Source: Comamonas sp. lk
Lineage (GTDB): Bacteria; Pseudomonadota; Gammaproteobacteria; Burkholderiales; Burkholderiaceae_C
Assembly: GCA_945860595.1 (NCBI GenBank)
Contig: CAMAQV010000030.1
Span: 1-36,136, forward strand
Length of the DNA: 36,136 bases
Reading direction: 5' to 3'
The number at the start of each line of letters is the position of its first letter. The first letter of the stretch is position 1. The position numbers and the translations under genes were made by a program. The notes beneath the pieces were generated by a model. That model was not told where the DNA came from. It was given only the letters and a program-made list of their open reading frames with translations, and did not search any database. This document shows positions 27,447-36,136 of this stretch, piece after piece.

Positions 27447-27929
27447 CTACTGCAGCGGCCCTTTGAGACTCTCCGGCAAGAGGAAAGGCATGACATGCAC
27501 GCCCTCTTCCAGCAGTTCCCGCGTCTGCTCAGGCGTAGCCTGACCGCGAATGGAGCGGGCTTGCGATTCACCGTAATGGATCTTGCGGGCTTCGTCTGCA
27601 AACCGGGTCCCCACATCCTGCGTTTGTTCGAGCATGGCTTTGGCCAGACGCAGTACCGTCTGCGTTAGGTCAGTCTGTGGCGAGGCCAGCGCTACATCGG
27701 TCGAGGAAGTTGCCGGTTCAGATACCGAGGCGTCGGCTGATTCGGTGTGCGGCGTCTGCGCGCGACCCAGGTTCAAACGGGGTGCACTGAGCATTTTTTC
27801 CACCTGCGCATCGCCACACAGAGGGCACTGAACCAAGTGACGCGCCAATTGGTCGACAAAATCCGCCTCGCTCCCGAACCAGCCCTCAAAAACATGCTGG
27901 CTGGTGCACTGGAGGTCAAATACCTTCAT
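27447..27929 (-). CDS. DUF1178 family protein
   Basis: This 160-residue conserved protein has unknown function. The N terminus MKVFDLQC and the pair CPLCG (Cys35, Cys38), with Cys8 and His12, suggest a small metal-binding ribbon. A poorly conserved acidic/Ser-rich stretch (about 60-90) separates it from the C-terminal part with ARKIHYGE and FLLPE. The ATG at 27929 overlaps the NUDIX stop in ATGA; the longer frame upstream is not family-like. In Burkholderiales this gene typically follows nuoN and a NUDIX gene, so it probably rides on the complex I transcript. Confidence 0.88.
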   Translation of the reverse strand: MKVFDLQCTSQHVFEGWFGSEADFVDQLARHLVQCPLCGDAQVEKMLSAPRLNLGRAQTPHTESADASVSEPATSSTDVALASPQTDLTQTVLRLAKAMLEQTQDVGTRFADEARKIHYGESQARSIRGQATPEQTRELLEEGVHVMPFLLPESLKGPLQ

Positions 27930-28501
27930 GCCGCCTGCCAGCTCAGCGTCCAGCGACCACTCAGCACGTTTTGCAACCACAGCAGGCAGGACAGCGTCTT
28001 ACCATCGGTCACCAAGCCCTGCGCACACCATTCCAGCAAGTCGTCGGGACTGGCCGTAAAAACCTCCAAAAACTCACCTGGATCCAACTTGGCTGCACCG
28101 GCTTGCAGGCCACGGGCAAACCAGACGTCGATGTGTTCGGTGGAATAGGCAATGGTTGGATGTATGACCCCGGCAAAAGCCCATTCGCGGGCGCTGTAGC
28201 CGGTTTCTTCGCGCAACTCGCGCTGCACACAGAGCAGCGAATCCTCGCCATGCTCCAGCTTTCCAGCCGGGAACTCGATGAGCACCCGGCCAAGCGGGTA
28301 GCGAAACTGACGCTCCAGTACGACGCGGACACCGCCCGACGCGTCGTAGAGCAGAGGCACCACCACCACGGCCCCGGGATGAACGATGTACTCTCGCGAA
28401 GCGGTACTGGAGTCCGGCAGGGCGATCTGATCGCGCCGGACGTGCAGAAAATGACCCTCGTAGACCGACTCCGAACTCAGCTGACGCTCGCTCAGATCCA
28501 C
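27926..28501 (-). CDS. NUDIX hydrolase, ADP-ribose pyrophosphatase-like
   Basis: This 191-residue protein has a complete NUDIX box: GKLEHGE, seven residues, then RELREETGY. EFPAGKLE preceding it, and the overall length, point to the ADP-ribose/ADP-sugar pyrophosphatase (NudF/YqiE) class rather than MutT. It would hydrolyse ADP-ribose or related nucleotide sugars. The start appears to be GTG at 28501, 38 bases after nuoN; the frame is open further upstream, and the ribosome site is weak, so the start is uncertain. It is translationally coupled to the DUF1178 gene. Confidence 0.9.
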   Translation of the reverse strand: MDLSERQLSSESVYEGHFLHVRRDQIALPDSSTASREYIVHPGAVVVVPLLYDASGGVRVVLERQFRYPLGRVLIEFPAGKLEHGEDSLLCVQRELREETGYSAREWAFAGVIHPTIAYSTEHIDVWFARGLQAGAAKLDPGEFLEVFTASPDDLLEWCAQGLVTDGKTLSCLLWLQNVLSGRWTLSWQAA

Positions 28502-28539
28502 GGTGAAGTGTTCTCGAAAGTGGGCACGCAGGCGGCCGA

Positions 28540-30027
28540 TCAGGTGCCCATCATCTGCAAAATGGCTTCAGCGCATAGCGTCATGAGACCACCGGGCAAA
28601 AGGCCCAATAGCAGCAGCAGCAGTGCATTGATTGACAGGACGAACTGCACATCCTTGGGCGCGCTCACAGAAGCACGCGATAAGGGGGCGTCGAAATACA
28701 TGACCTTGACCACGCGCAGGTAATAAAACGCACCGACCAAGGACATCAAGACTGCAAAAATAGCCAAACTGATATGCACGCTGCCACCGGCCAGAACCAG
28801 GGCCTGCAAGACAGACAATTTAGCGAAAAATCCGACCAGCGGAGGTATCCCGGCCAGCGAAAACATGCACATAGCCATGACGCCGGCGTACAAAGGGCTG
28901 CGCCGGTTCAAGCCGGAAAAGTCGGCGATCTCCTCGCTCTCAAAGCCCTCTGCCGACAACAGCATGATCACACCGAAGGTGGCGAGGGTGGTCAGCACAT
29001 AGGTGATCACATAGAACATCGCGGAGCTGTAAGCATTGGCTGCGGCAACGGCGCTTCCGTCGACCACGCCGGAGAGCAAGCCCAGCAAAATAAAACCCAC
29101 CTGCGAGATGGTTGAGTACGCCAGCATGCGCTTGATGTTGGTCTGCGCAATAGCTGCGAAGTTGCCGACAAAGAGTGAGGCGATAGACAGCACCATGAGC
29201 ATCTGTTGCCAGTCCAGAGCGAGTGGCAAAAGCCCTTCAACCAGAAGACGGATCACGATGCCGAAGGCCGCCAGCTTGGGCGCTGCGGCGATCATCAACG
29301 TCACCGCAGTGGGCGCGCCCTGGTAAACATCGGGAACCCACATGTGGAAGGGGACTGCACCGAGCTTGAAGGCCAGCCCGGAGACAATGAAAACCAGACC
29401 GAACACCAGCACTTGATGCTGGATATGACCCGCCACGATCGCTTTGTGAATCTGGGTGATATCCAGCGTGCCGGTTGCGCCGTACACCATGGACATGCCG
29501 TAAAGCAGAAAACCCGAGGCCATTGCGCCCAGCACAAAGTACTTCATCGCCGCTTCAGTGGCCTGCGTCTTGTCACGACGCAAGGCAACCAATGCATAAC
29601 TGGACAGAGTGAGCAGTTCCAGACCCAGGTAGATGACCAGCAGGTTGTTACCGGAAATCATGACAAACATCCCCAGCAAAGCAAACAGACCCAAAGTGAA
29701 CAATTCACCGCCTCGCAGCATGTCGCGCGAATGGGCATATGGACGGGCATAGACCAGCGTCACCAACACCGCCAGGCTGGCAAAACACTTGAGCCAGGCG
29801 CTCATGCTGTCACTAACCACCATGTTCGAAAAACCATACATGGTGAAGCCTGATGCTGCGAAACCAGCCTCAATGGCTGCCACCACCAGCAGGGTCAACA
29901 CCGACAGGACGTAGGTCAGCGTGCGCAGGGGCGAGGTCACACCCAGGTCTACGATGGCGATCACGCAAGCCATGATCAGTAACAAGGCCTCCGGGAAAAC
30001 CGCAATCCAACTGATTTGGTCAATCAT
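28540..30027 (-). CDS. nuoN: NADH-quinone oxidoreductase subunit N
   Basis: This 495-residue antiporter-like membrane subunit of respiratory complex I is one of three proton-pumping modules. It is hydrophobic throughout, with about 14 membrane segments. The conserved [16 protein letters not shown] loop of the proton-translocation family lies near the middle. The ATG at 30027 follows GAGAG. It lies ten bases after nuoM and is the last Nuo gene of the operon, before NUDIX and DUF1178. A small DUF2818 gene often found here in other Burkholderiales is missing. Confidence 0.96.
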   Translation of the reverse strand: MIDQISWIAVFPEALLLIMACVIAIVDLGVTSPLRTLTYVLSVLTLLVVAAIEAGFAASGFTMYGFSNMVVSDSMSAWLKCFASLAVLVTLVYARPYAHSRDMLRGGELFTLGLFALLGMFVMISGNNLLVIYLGLELLTLSSYALVALRRDKTQATEAAMKYFVLGAMASGFLLYGMSMVYGATGTLDITQIHKAIVAGHIQHQVLVFGLVFIVSGLAFKLGAVPFHMWVPDVYQGAPTAVTLMIAAAPKLAAFGIVIRLLVEGLLPLALDWQQMLMVLSIASLFVGNFAAIAQTNIKRMLAYSTISQVGFILLGLLSGVVDGSAVAAANAYSSAMFYVITYVLTTLATFGVIMLLSAEGFESEEIADFSGLNRRSPLYAGVMAMCMFSLAGIPPLVGFFAKLSVLQALVLAGGSVHISLAIFAVLMSLVGAFYYLRVVKVMYFDAPLSRASVSAPKDVQFVLSINALLLLLLGLLPGGLMTLCAEAILQMMGT

Positions 30028-30037
30028 GGTGTGTCTC

Positions 30038-31528
30038 TCAATTCAGTGGCACTGCGGCAAGCTTGGAAACCGCCACGTGCTGCAGCAGCGAGGCCACAGA
30101 AGCGTCCATCACGTCAGTAAAAGGCTTGGGATAGATCCCCATACCCAATACCGCCAGCGCCAGCAGTGCCAGAACCAGAAATTCGCGCGCACCGATATCG
30201 ACAAGCGCTGCCACCTTGGCATTGGCAACCGGGCCCAGGTACACGCGCTTGAACATCCACAAGGTATAGGCAGCACCAAAGATCAGGGCACTGGCTGCCC
30301 CGAAGCCGACCCAGAAATTGGCCTTGACTGCCGCCAGAATAACCATCCACTCGCCCACAAAACCAGCCGTCGCAGGTAGGCCACAGTTGGCCATGGAAAA
30401 TAACAAGGCAAAAGCGGCGAACTTGGGCATGGTGTTGACTACGCCGCCATAGGCACCGATTTCACGCGAGTGCACGCGGTCGTACAGCACGCCAATACAC
30501 AGAAACATCGCCGCAGACACAAAGCCGTGGGCGATCATTTGCACCAGACCGCCGGATACACCCAAATCACTGAACACAAAAAATCCTAGGGTCACAAAAC
30601 CCATGTGCGCGACGGACGAATAGGCAACCAGTTTTTTCATGTCCTGCTGCACCATGGCCACCAGGCCCACGTACACCACCGCGATCAGCGAGAGCGTGAT
30701 CATGAAACCCGCCCACTCATGCGCCGCATCGGGAGCAATCGGCAGTGAGAAACGCAGGAAGCCGTAGGCCCCGAGCTTGAGCATGATGGCTGCCAACACC
30801 GCAGAGCCGCCCGTGGGAGCCTCTACGTGCACATCAGGCAGCCAGGTGTGCACCGGCCACATTGGAACCTTGACCGCAAACGCCGCCAGAAAGGCAAAAA
30901 ATAAAAAGGTCTGCTCGCTGCGCGACAGCGGCAGCGCATGCCAGGTGGCGATGTCAAAACTACCCGCGGTCTGGATGTACAAGTAGATCAGCGCCACGAG
31001 AGTGAGCAAGGAACCCAGTAGCGTATACAAGAAAAATTTAAAGGCTGCGTAAATCTTATTCGGTCCGCCCCAGATTCCGATGATCAGGTACATGGGGATC
31101 AGCGTGGCCTCAAAGAACACATAAAACAACATGCCGTCGAGCGCGCAGAACACGCCGATCATCAAGCCCGACAAAATCAGGAAAGCGGCCATGTACTGCT
31201 GAACCTTGACCGTGATCGACTCCCAACTGGCAATGACCACAACCAGATTGATAAAGGCGGTCAGCACGACAAACCACAGCGAAATCCCATCCACACCCAG
31301 GTGGTAGTTGACGTTGAAACGCTCGATCCAAGGCAGGTTTTCGGCGAACTGCATGGCCGCGCTGGCGTTATCAAACTGGGCGTAAATGGGCAATGTGACC
31401 AAAAAACTCACCAAAGCACCGACCAGTGCGATCCAGCGGGTTGCGTGCGCCTGATCGTCCCGCCCGAAGGCCAGCAGGACCAGCCCGAAGGCTATCGGGG
31501 TCCAGATGGCAAGGCTCAAAAGTCCCAT
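30038..31528 (-). CDS. nuoM: NADH-quinone oxidoreductase subunit M
   Basis: This 496-residue antiporter-like proton-pumping subunit of complex I has [14 protein letters not shown] with nearby conserved Lys and Glu in membrane helices, and [13 protein letters not shown] later. The ATG at 31528 ([11 protein letters not shown]) is chosen because it starts the first membrane helix. The upstream open frame covers the end of nuoL and is not NuoM-like. It sits between nuoL and nuoN, 11 and 9 bases from them, in the standard order. Confidence 0.96.
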   Translation of the reverse strand: MGLLSLAIWTPIAFGLVLLAFGRDDQAHATRWIALVGALVSFLVTLPIYAQFDNASAAMQFAENLPWIERFNVNYHLGVDGISLWFVVLTAFINLVVVIASWESITVKVQQYMAAFLILSGLMIGVFCALDGMLFYVFFEATLIPMYLIIGIWGGPNKIYAAFKFFLYTLLGSLLTLVALIYLYIQTAGSFDIATWHALPLSRSEQTFLFFAFLAAFAVKVPMWPVHTWLPDVHVEAPTGGSAVLAAIMLKLGAYGFLRFSLPIAPDAAHEWAGFMITLSLIAVVYVGLVAMVQQDMKKLVAYSSVAHMGFVTLGFFVFSDLGVSGGLVQMIAHGFVSAAMFLCIGVLYDRVHSREIGAYGGVVNTMPKFAAFALLFSMANCGLPATAGFVGEWMVILAAVKANFWVGFGAASALIFGAAYTLWMFKRVYLGPVANAKVAALVDIGAREFLVLALLALAVLGMGIYPKPFTDVMDASVASLLQHVAVSKLAAVPLN

Positions 31529-31539
31529 GGGCAGATTCC

Positions 31540-33609
31540 TTAATTCCAGAAAAACGGGAACCACGCCATCGAGGCACGCAGCATCAGCGCAAGTGGCCCG
31601 TGCCACAGCGAAACCGTCAGCAAAGCAAACAGTCCCAGTGCCATGACCAGCGCGTAGTGGTACAGGTAGCCCGACTGCGCGCGCCGCACCCATCCGGCCA
31701 GCGCAGCAACCGTCTTCCACGAACCGTTCACCACAAATCCATCGATGGCACGGCGGTCACCACCCTGCCAGAATGCGGTTCCGAGTGCACGTGCACCCCG
31801 CGCTAGCACGTTCTCATTGAACCAATCCAGGTAGTACTTGTTCTCCAGGATCACCACCACTGGCCGCAAGCTCGCTCCGATGGCGCGCGGCAGCGCCGGA
31901 TTCACCAGATACATGTACCAGGCGGTCGCGACACCGGCACACGCAAGGGCAAAAGGCAGGGATGTCAGGGCATGCAGCGCCATCGCCCAGGGGCCGTGAA
32001 AGGCCTCCTCCAGACCATGCATGGCATGGTGGGTTTCACCGTTAACGCGGATGGCGTCGGCCAGAAAATCACCGAACAGCAAAGGCTCAACTGTCAGGTA
32101 ACCAATCACCACGGACGGAATGGCCAGCAGCACCAGCGGCAGCGTCACCACCCAGGGCGACTCATGGGGCGCATGGGATCCGTGGTGGCCATGGCCATGG
32201 TCCGCATGGTGGATATCGGGGTTCTGGTCGTAGCGCTCGGCACCGTGAAATACCAAAAAGTACATGCGGAAGGAATAAAAAGCGGTGACAAAAACGCCCG
32301 CCAGAACGGCGAAGCTGGCGAATCCGGCAGCGGGCAGATGGCTCTCGGCCACGGCTTCAATAATGCTGTCTTTGGAGTAAAAACCGGAGAACAAAGGCGT
32401 ACCGATCAGCGCAAGGGAACCCAGCAAAGAGGTGATCCAGGTAATGGGCATGTACTTGCGCACACCGCCCATCCAACGGATATCTTGGTTGTGGTGCATT
32501 CCCATGATGACCGAGCCCGCACCCAAAAACAACAGCGCTTTGAAGAAAGCATGGGTCATCAGGTGGAACAAGGCCACCGAGTAGGCGGAAGCGCCAAGGG
32601 CCACGGTCATGTAACCCAGCTGGGACAGCGTGGAATACGCCACCACCCGTTTGATGTCGTTTTGGATGATGCCCAGAAAGCCCATAAACAGCGCCGTGAT
32701 GGCTCCGACCACCAGCACCAGGTTCAGTGCCGTATCCGACAGCTCGAACAGACCCGACATGCGCGAGACCATGAAGATGCCCGCCGTCACCATGGTGGCG
32801 GCGTGAATCAGCGCAGAAATAGGCGTTGGACCTTCCATAGAGTCGGGCAGCCAGACGTGCAGTGGAAACTGGGCCGACTTGCCCATGGCCCCAATAAACA
32901 GGCAGATGCAAATCACCGTCACCAGCGACCAGGCGGTACCGGGCAAGGTCTGGGGAACCAGGTTTGGAGCTTGGGCAAAAACCTCGGAGTAGTTAAGGCT
33001 TCCCGTAAACGCCGCGATCAAGCCGATGCCCAGGATGAAGCCAAAGTCACCCACGCGGTTAACCAAAAAGGCTTTCATATTGGCGAAGATGGCCGTGGGT
33101 TTGTTGAACCAGAACCCGATCAGCAAGTACGACACCAGGCCGACTGCCTCCCAGCCGAAAAACAACTGCAGAAAGTTGTTGCTCATCACCAGCATCAGCA
33201 TGGAGAAGGTGAACAGCGAGATGTAGGCAAAGAACCGGTTGTAGCCCTCGTCTTCTGCCATATAGCCGATGGTGTAGATGTGCACCATCAGGGACACAAA
33301 GGTGACCACGCACATCATCATGGCGGTCAACCCGTCGACTAGAAAACCGACCTCCATCTTGAGGCTGCCCACCTGCATCCAGTGGTAGACGGTCTCGTTA
33401 AATCGGGCGCCTTCGGTGGCCACGCTATGCAATGTCATGGCCGAGAGAATGAAGGAAATCAGTACACCCAGAATCGCCAGGCTGTGGGTGGTGCGGCGTC
33501 CGATCCGGTTGCCCCCAAAACGGGTGCCCAGTACGCCGGCCAGCAATGCACCGGCCAGCGGAGCCAGCGGAACGGCCAGCAATGCCGTAGAGGACAAAGT
33601 TTGGCTCAT
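31540..33609 (-). CDS. nuoL: NADH-quinone oxidoreductase subunit L
   Basis: This 689-residue subunit is the largest antiporter-like part of complex I, with the distal proton channel and the long lateral helix at its C terminus. FPLHVWLPDSMEGPTPISAL and KRVVAYSTLSQLG are the usual core motifs. A His-rich loop with eight histidines in 16 residues (467-482) precedes PHESPWVV. The length is above E. coli NuoL (613), mainly in the C-terminal half. It lies four bases after nuoK. Confidence 0.96.
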   Translation of the reverse strand: MSQTLSSTALLAVPLAPLAGALLAGVLGTRFGGNRIGRRTTHSLAILGVLISFILSAMTLHSVATEGARFNETVYHWMQVGSLKMEVGFLVDGLTAMMMCVVTFVSLMVHIYTIGYMAEDEGYNRFFAYISLFTFSMLMLVMSNNFLQLFFGWEAVGLVSYLLIGFWFNKPTAIFANMKAFLVNRVGDFGFILGIGLIAAFTGSLNYSEVFAQAPNLVPQTLPGTAWSLVTVICICLFIGAMGKSAQFPLHVWLPDSMEGPTPISALIHAATMVTAGIFMVSRMSGLFELSDTALNLVLVVGAITALFMGFLGIIQNDIKRVVAYSTLSQLGYMTVALGASAYSVALFHLMTHAFFKALLFLGAGSVIMGMHHNQDIRWMGGVRKYMPITWITSLLGSLALIGTPLFSGFYSKDSIIEAVAESHLPAAGFASFAVLAGVFVTAFYSFRMYFLVFHGAERYDQNPDIHHADHGHGHHGSHAPHESPWVVTLPLVLLAIPSVVIGYLTVEPLLFGDFLADAIRVNGETHHAMHGLEEAFHGPWAMALHALTSLPFALACAGVATAWYMYLVNPALPRAIGASLRPVVVILENKYYLDWFNENVLARGARALGTAFWQGGDRRAIDGFVVNGSWKTVAALAGWVRRAQSGYLYHYALVMALGLFALLTVSLWHGPLALMLRASMAWFPFFWN

Positions 33610-33613
33610 CAGA

Positions 33614-33922
33614 TCAGCCCTTGAGGGTATTGAGTTCGTCCACGCTGATGCTGGATTTGTTGCGGAACAGCAGCACCAGAATCGCCAGACCGATGGCAGA
33701 CTCTGCTGCGGCCACCGTCAGAATGAAGAAGACGAAAATCTGCCCGTTCATATCGTTCAGGTAGTGCGAAAAAGCCACGAAATTCGTGTTGACGGCCAGC
33801 AGCATCAGCTCAATCGCCATGAGCAAGACGATGAGGTTGCGCCGGTTCATGAAGATGCCGACGATGGAGAGCGCGAACAGCACCGCACCCAGCGACAAAA
33901 AGTGACCCAGGGTAATCGTCAT
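33614..33922 (-). CDS. nuoK: NADH-quinone oxidoreductase subunit K
   Basis: This 102-residue subunit has three membrane helices, including the conserved glutamates of the proton path in the second and third helices ([13 protein letters not shown] and [13 protein letters not shown]). The length and motifs match the family exactly. The ATG overlaps the nuoJ stop by four bases, so the two are coupled. Confidence 0.97.
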   Translation of the reverse strand: MTITLGHFLSLGAVLFALSIVGIFMNRRNLIVLLMAIELMLLAVNTNFVAFSHYLNDMNGQIFVFFILTVAAAESAIGLAILVLLFRNKSSISVDELNTLKG

Positions 33923-34581
33923 GGCTTGGTTCCTGGCGTGGGGTCAGTCGCTGCGGCGTCGTGGGGTGGCGATTCTTCCGGTGCCGCATCGACCTGGCTG
34001 GCGTCCATTTTGAGGACTGTCAGGCGGTCGGCGGCGCGCACCCTTACCTGCTCACCGGGGCTGACATACTTGCTGTCCTTACGGGCACGCAGCGTCAATG
34101 CAATCGCTGCGATCATGGCGACCAGCAGAATGGCGGCTGCAATCTCTACCGGGTACAGGTACTCGGAATACAGCAGCTTGCCGAGCTGCAAGGTATTGGG
34201 CACATCGGCGGCGGGATCGGGCAGCGGTGCGGCAACGCGGAAGCCCCCCATCAGCACTGCAGACATTTCCAGCGCAATCACCACCCCGATCAAAGCGATC
34301 AAGGGGAAATGCGTCCAGAATCCGTCGCGAAGATTTTCGACGTTGATGTCCATCATCATCACCACAAACAAAAACAGCACCATCACCGCGCCCACATAGA
34401 CCAGAACCAGCGTAATGGACAAAAATTCCGCTCCAAGCAGCATCCAGACCATCGCACCCTGGAAAAACGTCAACACCAGATAGAGCGCCGCATGCACCGG
34501 GTTGCGCGCGGTAATCACGCGGAACGCCGCAAACAGCAGCACCGCCGAAAACAGATAGAACAAACCGGTAGTAGTACTCAT
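33919..34581 (-). CDS. nuoJ: NADH-quinone oxidoreductase subunit J
   Basis: This 220-residue membrane subunit of complex I has five hydrophobic helices, including the [16 protein letters not shown] segment of the third helix, which contains the pi-bulge region in E. coli. The last 45 or so residues are polar and poorly conserved (Pro/Asp-rich). The ATG at 34581 ([10 protein letters not shown]) is chosen over a TTG three codons earlier. nuoI precedes it by 24 bases and nuoK overlaps its end. Confidence 0.94.
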   Translation of the reverse strand: MSTTTGLFYLFSAVLLFAAFRVITARNPVHAALYLVLTFFQGAMVWMLLGAEFLSITLVLVYVGAVMVLFLFVVMMMDINVENLRDGFWTHFPLIALIGVVIALEMSAVLMGGFRVAAPLPDPAADVPNTLQLGKLLYSEYLYPVEIAAAILLVAMIAAIALTLRARKDSKYVSPGEQVRVRAADRLTVLKMDASQVDAAPEESPPHDAAATDPTPGTKP

Positions 34582-34605
34582 GGACGACAACTTTCGGGCA
34601 AGGTG

Positions 34606-35127
34606 CTAGCGGTATTTGGCATCGGCCTGCTTGGCCCGCGCGATATCGGCTTCGTAGCGGTCCCCCACTGCAAGCAGCATGTCCTTGGTGAAGTAGAGGT
34701 CGCCGCGCTTTTCACCGTGGTACTCCAGAATATGGGTTTCCACAATCGAGTCCACCGGGCAGCTCTCTTCACAAAATCCGCAAAAAATGCATTTGGTCAG
34801 ATCGATGTCGTAGCGGGTGGTGCGGCGCGAGCCGTCGTCCCGTATGTCTGACTCGATCGTGATAGCCATCGCGGGGCATACCGCTTCACACAGTTTGCAG
34901 GCAATGCAACGCTCTTCGCCGTTGTCGTAGCGGCGCAGCGCATGCAGGCCACGAAAGCGCGGCGAGATGGGAGTTTTTTCTTCGGGGAACTGAACTGTGA
35001 CTTTGCGGCGGAACAGATAGCGTCCGGTCAAGGCCATTCCTTTGAACAGCTCGATCAGCAAAAAGCTGTAGAGAAAGTCCTTTAACGAAAACGGCGCGGG
35101 CTTGTGGGTGACGAAATGGTTTGCCAT
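34606..35127 (-). CDS. nuoI: NADH-quinone oxidoreductase subunit I
   Basis: This 173-residue peripheral subunit carries two [4Fe-4S] clusters (N6a and N6b) passing electrons towards N2 and quinone. Two complete CxxCxxCxxxCP motifs are seen: Cys74, 77, 80, 84 and Cys113, 116, 119, 123. The amphipathic N terminus anchors it to the membrane arm. The ATG at 35127 is chosen because upstream codons belong to nuoH in another frame. It lies 11 bases after nuoH. Confidence 0.97.
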   Translation of the reverse strand: MANHFVTHKPAPFSLKDFLYSFLLIELFKGMALTGRYLFRRKVTVQFPEEKTPISPRFRGLHALRRYDNGEERCIACKLCEAVCPAMAITIESDIRDDGSRRTTRYDIDLTKCIFCGFCEESCPVDSIVETHILEYHGEKRGDLYFTKDMLLAVGDRYEADIARAKQADAKYR

Positions 35128-35138
35128 GCTGCGCCCTC

Positions 35139-36136
35139 TTACTTCCAAATAGTCCAGGATGTCTGCATCCAAAGACCGACCACGACCAGCCAGAACAGCG
35201 TGACCGGGATAAAAATCTTCCAACCCAAACGCATGATCTGGTCGTAGCGGAAACGTGGGAATGTGGCGCGCACCCAGATGAAAACGCTCACCACGGCAAA
35301 GGTCTTGATGCCCAGCCAGATCCAGCCGGGAATCCAGTCCAGCGCAGCAACCGGCGCTATCCATCCACCCAGAAACATGACCGCCGCCAAAATCGAGACC
35401 AACCACATATTGGCATATTCGGCCAAATAAAACATGGCGTAGGACATGCCGGAATACTCGACCATGTGCCCAGCCACAATTTCGGCCTCGCCTTCCACCA
35501 CGTCGAAGGGGTGGCGGTTGGTTTCGGCCAAACCAGAGATGATGTAAACCACAAAAATCGGTAGCAAGGGCAGCCAGTTCCAGGACAAAAAGTTCAGGCC
35601 GTAACTGGCAAACACGCCCTGCCCTTGGCCCAAAACGATAGCCGTCATGTTCATGCTGCCGGTGACCATGAGCACCACTACCAGACAAAAGCCCATGGCA
35701 ATTTCATAGCTGACCATCTGCGCCGATGCGCGCAGCGCACCCAAAAACGCGTACTTGGAATTCGACGCCCAACCGGCAATCACCACGCCGTAGACCTCCA
35801 TCGAGGTGATCGCCATCACAAACAGCAGGCCTGCGTTCACATTGGCCAGTGCGACGTCCGGCCCAAAGGGCACCACCGCCCACGCCGCCATTGCGGGCAT
35901 GATGGTCATGACCGGACCGATAAAAAACAGGCCTTTGCTGGCCTGGGCCGGAACCAAAATTTCTTTGGTCAGCAGCTTCAACGCGTCAGCAATGGGTTGC
36001 AACAAGCCCCAAGGCCCGACGCGGTTGGGACCCACGCGAACCTGCATCCAGCCCAAAAACTTGCGCTCCCACAAAGTCAGGTAGGCGACCGCGCCCAGCA
36101 GCGGCAGCAAGACCAGCAGGATCTTCAGTACCGTCC
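35139..36136 (-). CDS. nuoH: NADH-quinone oxidoreductase subunit H, 5' end cut by window
   Basis: The visible 332 or so residues of NuoH form the membrane subunit at the foot of the quinone channel. Motifs include [19 protein letters not shown] near the start and the [19 protein letters not shown] loop. The frame remains open to the right edge, still encoding hydrophobic residues before [16 protein letters not shown]. The true start and about 20 residues are therefore missing; this is truncation by the window, not a defect. Further nuo genes (A-G) are expected beyond. Confidence 0.95.
   Translation of the reverse strand, partial: TVLKILLVLLPLLGAVAYLTLWERKFLGWMQVRVGPNRVGPWGLLQPIADALKLLTKEILVPAQASKGLFFIGPVMTIMPAMAAWAVVPFGPDVALANVNAGLLFVMAITSMEVYGVVIAGWASNSKYAFLGALRASAQMVSYEIAMGFCLVVVLMVTGSMNMTAIVLGQGQGVFASYGLNFLSWNWLPLLPIFVVYIISGLAETNRHPFDVVEGEAEIVAGHMVEYSGMSYAMFYLAEYANMWLVSILAAVMFLGGWIAPVAALDWIPGWIWLGIKTFAVVSVFIWVRATFPRFRYDQIMRLGWKIFIPVTLFWLVVVGLWMQTSWTIWK

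Noticed and set aside
31972-33342. 456-codon plus-strand frame opposite nuoL
   Set aside because: The Gln/His/Arg-rich composition is what the reverse of a hydrophobic membrane protein gives, and nuoL is clear.
36108-36110. TTG at 36110 as the nuoH start
   Set aside because: The frame continues upstream to the window edge with NuoH-like hydrophobic residues, so the gene is simply cut by the window.

Overview
The window looks like a chromosomal segment of a betaproteobacterium in Burkholderiales, most likely Comamonadaceae (a Rhodoferax/Polaromonas/Acidovorax-like organism). I infer this from the gene order gyrA-serC-pheA-tyrA-aroA-(cmk)-rpsA-ihfB-lapA-lapB-hldA-hldD, from ubiG-gph and an OmpA-family gene diverging from gyrA, from a nuo operon ending in NUDIX and DUF1178 genes, and from a tmRNA whose tag reads ANDERFALAA. 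The DNA is GC-rich and tightly packed, with many 4-bp ATGA overlaps. No gap between genes exceeds 300 bases. I see no tRNA, rRNA, CRISPR array, insertion sequence, integrase or phage gene.

Region 1 (1-2430, minus strand): the 5' part of ssrA (tmRNA) is cut by the left edge. It is preceded by gph, ubiG and an OmpA-like envelope gene that has its own terminator. Region 2 (2633-16956, plus strand): a dense housekeeping block. gyrA is followed by serC, pheA, tyrA and a fused aroA-cmk gene (serine and aromatic amino-acid synthesis plus CMP kinase). Then come rpsA with a strong terminator, ihfB, the LPS-control pair lapA-lapB, the heptose genes hldA and hldD, a ComEA-like DNA-binding protein and the fluoride channel crcB/fluC.

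Region 3 (about 17000-27401, plus strand): an accessory-type sugar-alcohol operon of ten genes. It holds an AraC-family regulator, a zinc polyol dehydrogenase resembling erythritol/L-threitol dehydrogenase, an FGGY kinase, a four-gene ABC importer (binding protein, two permeases, ATPase), a DCXR-like short-chain dehydrogenase, a 6-phospho-3-hexuloisomerase-like SIS protein and a D-tagatose-3-epimerase-family enzyme. Together they suggest import of a polyol, oxidation to a ketose, epimerisation, phosphorylation and isomerisation into central metabolism. The substrate cannot be read from sequence, and the enzyme combination matches no pathway I know exactly, so this is the best candidate here for something undescribed.

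Region 4 (27447-36136, minus strand): the distal part of the respiratory complex I operon, nuoH (cut by the right edge), I, J, K, L, M and N. It is followed by a NUDIX hydrolase and a DUF1178 protein in the same direction. The polyol operon and this operon converge with only 45 bases between their stop codons, and no clear terminator is visible there.
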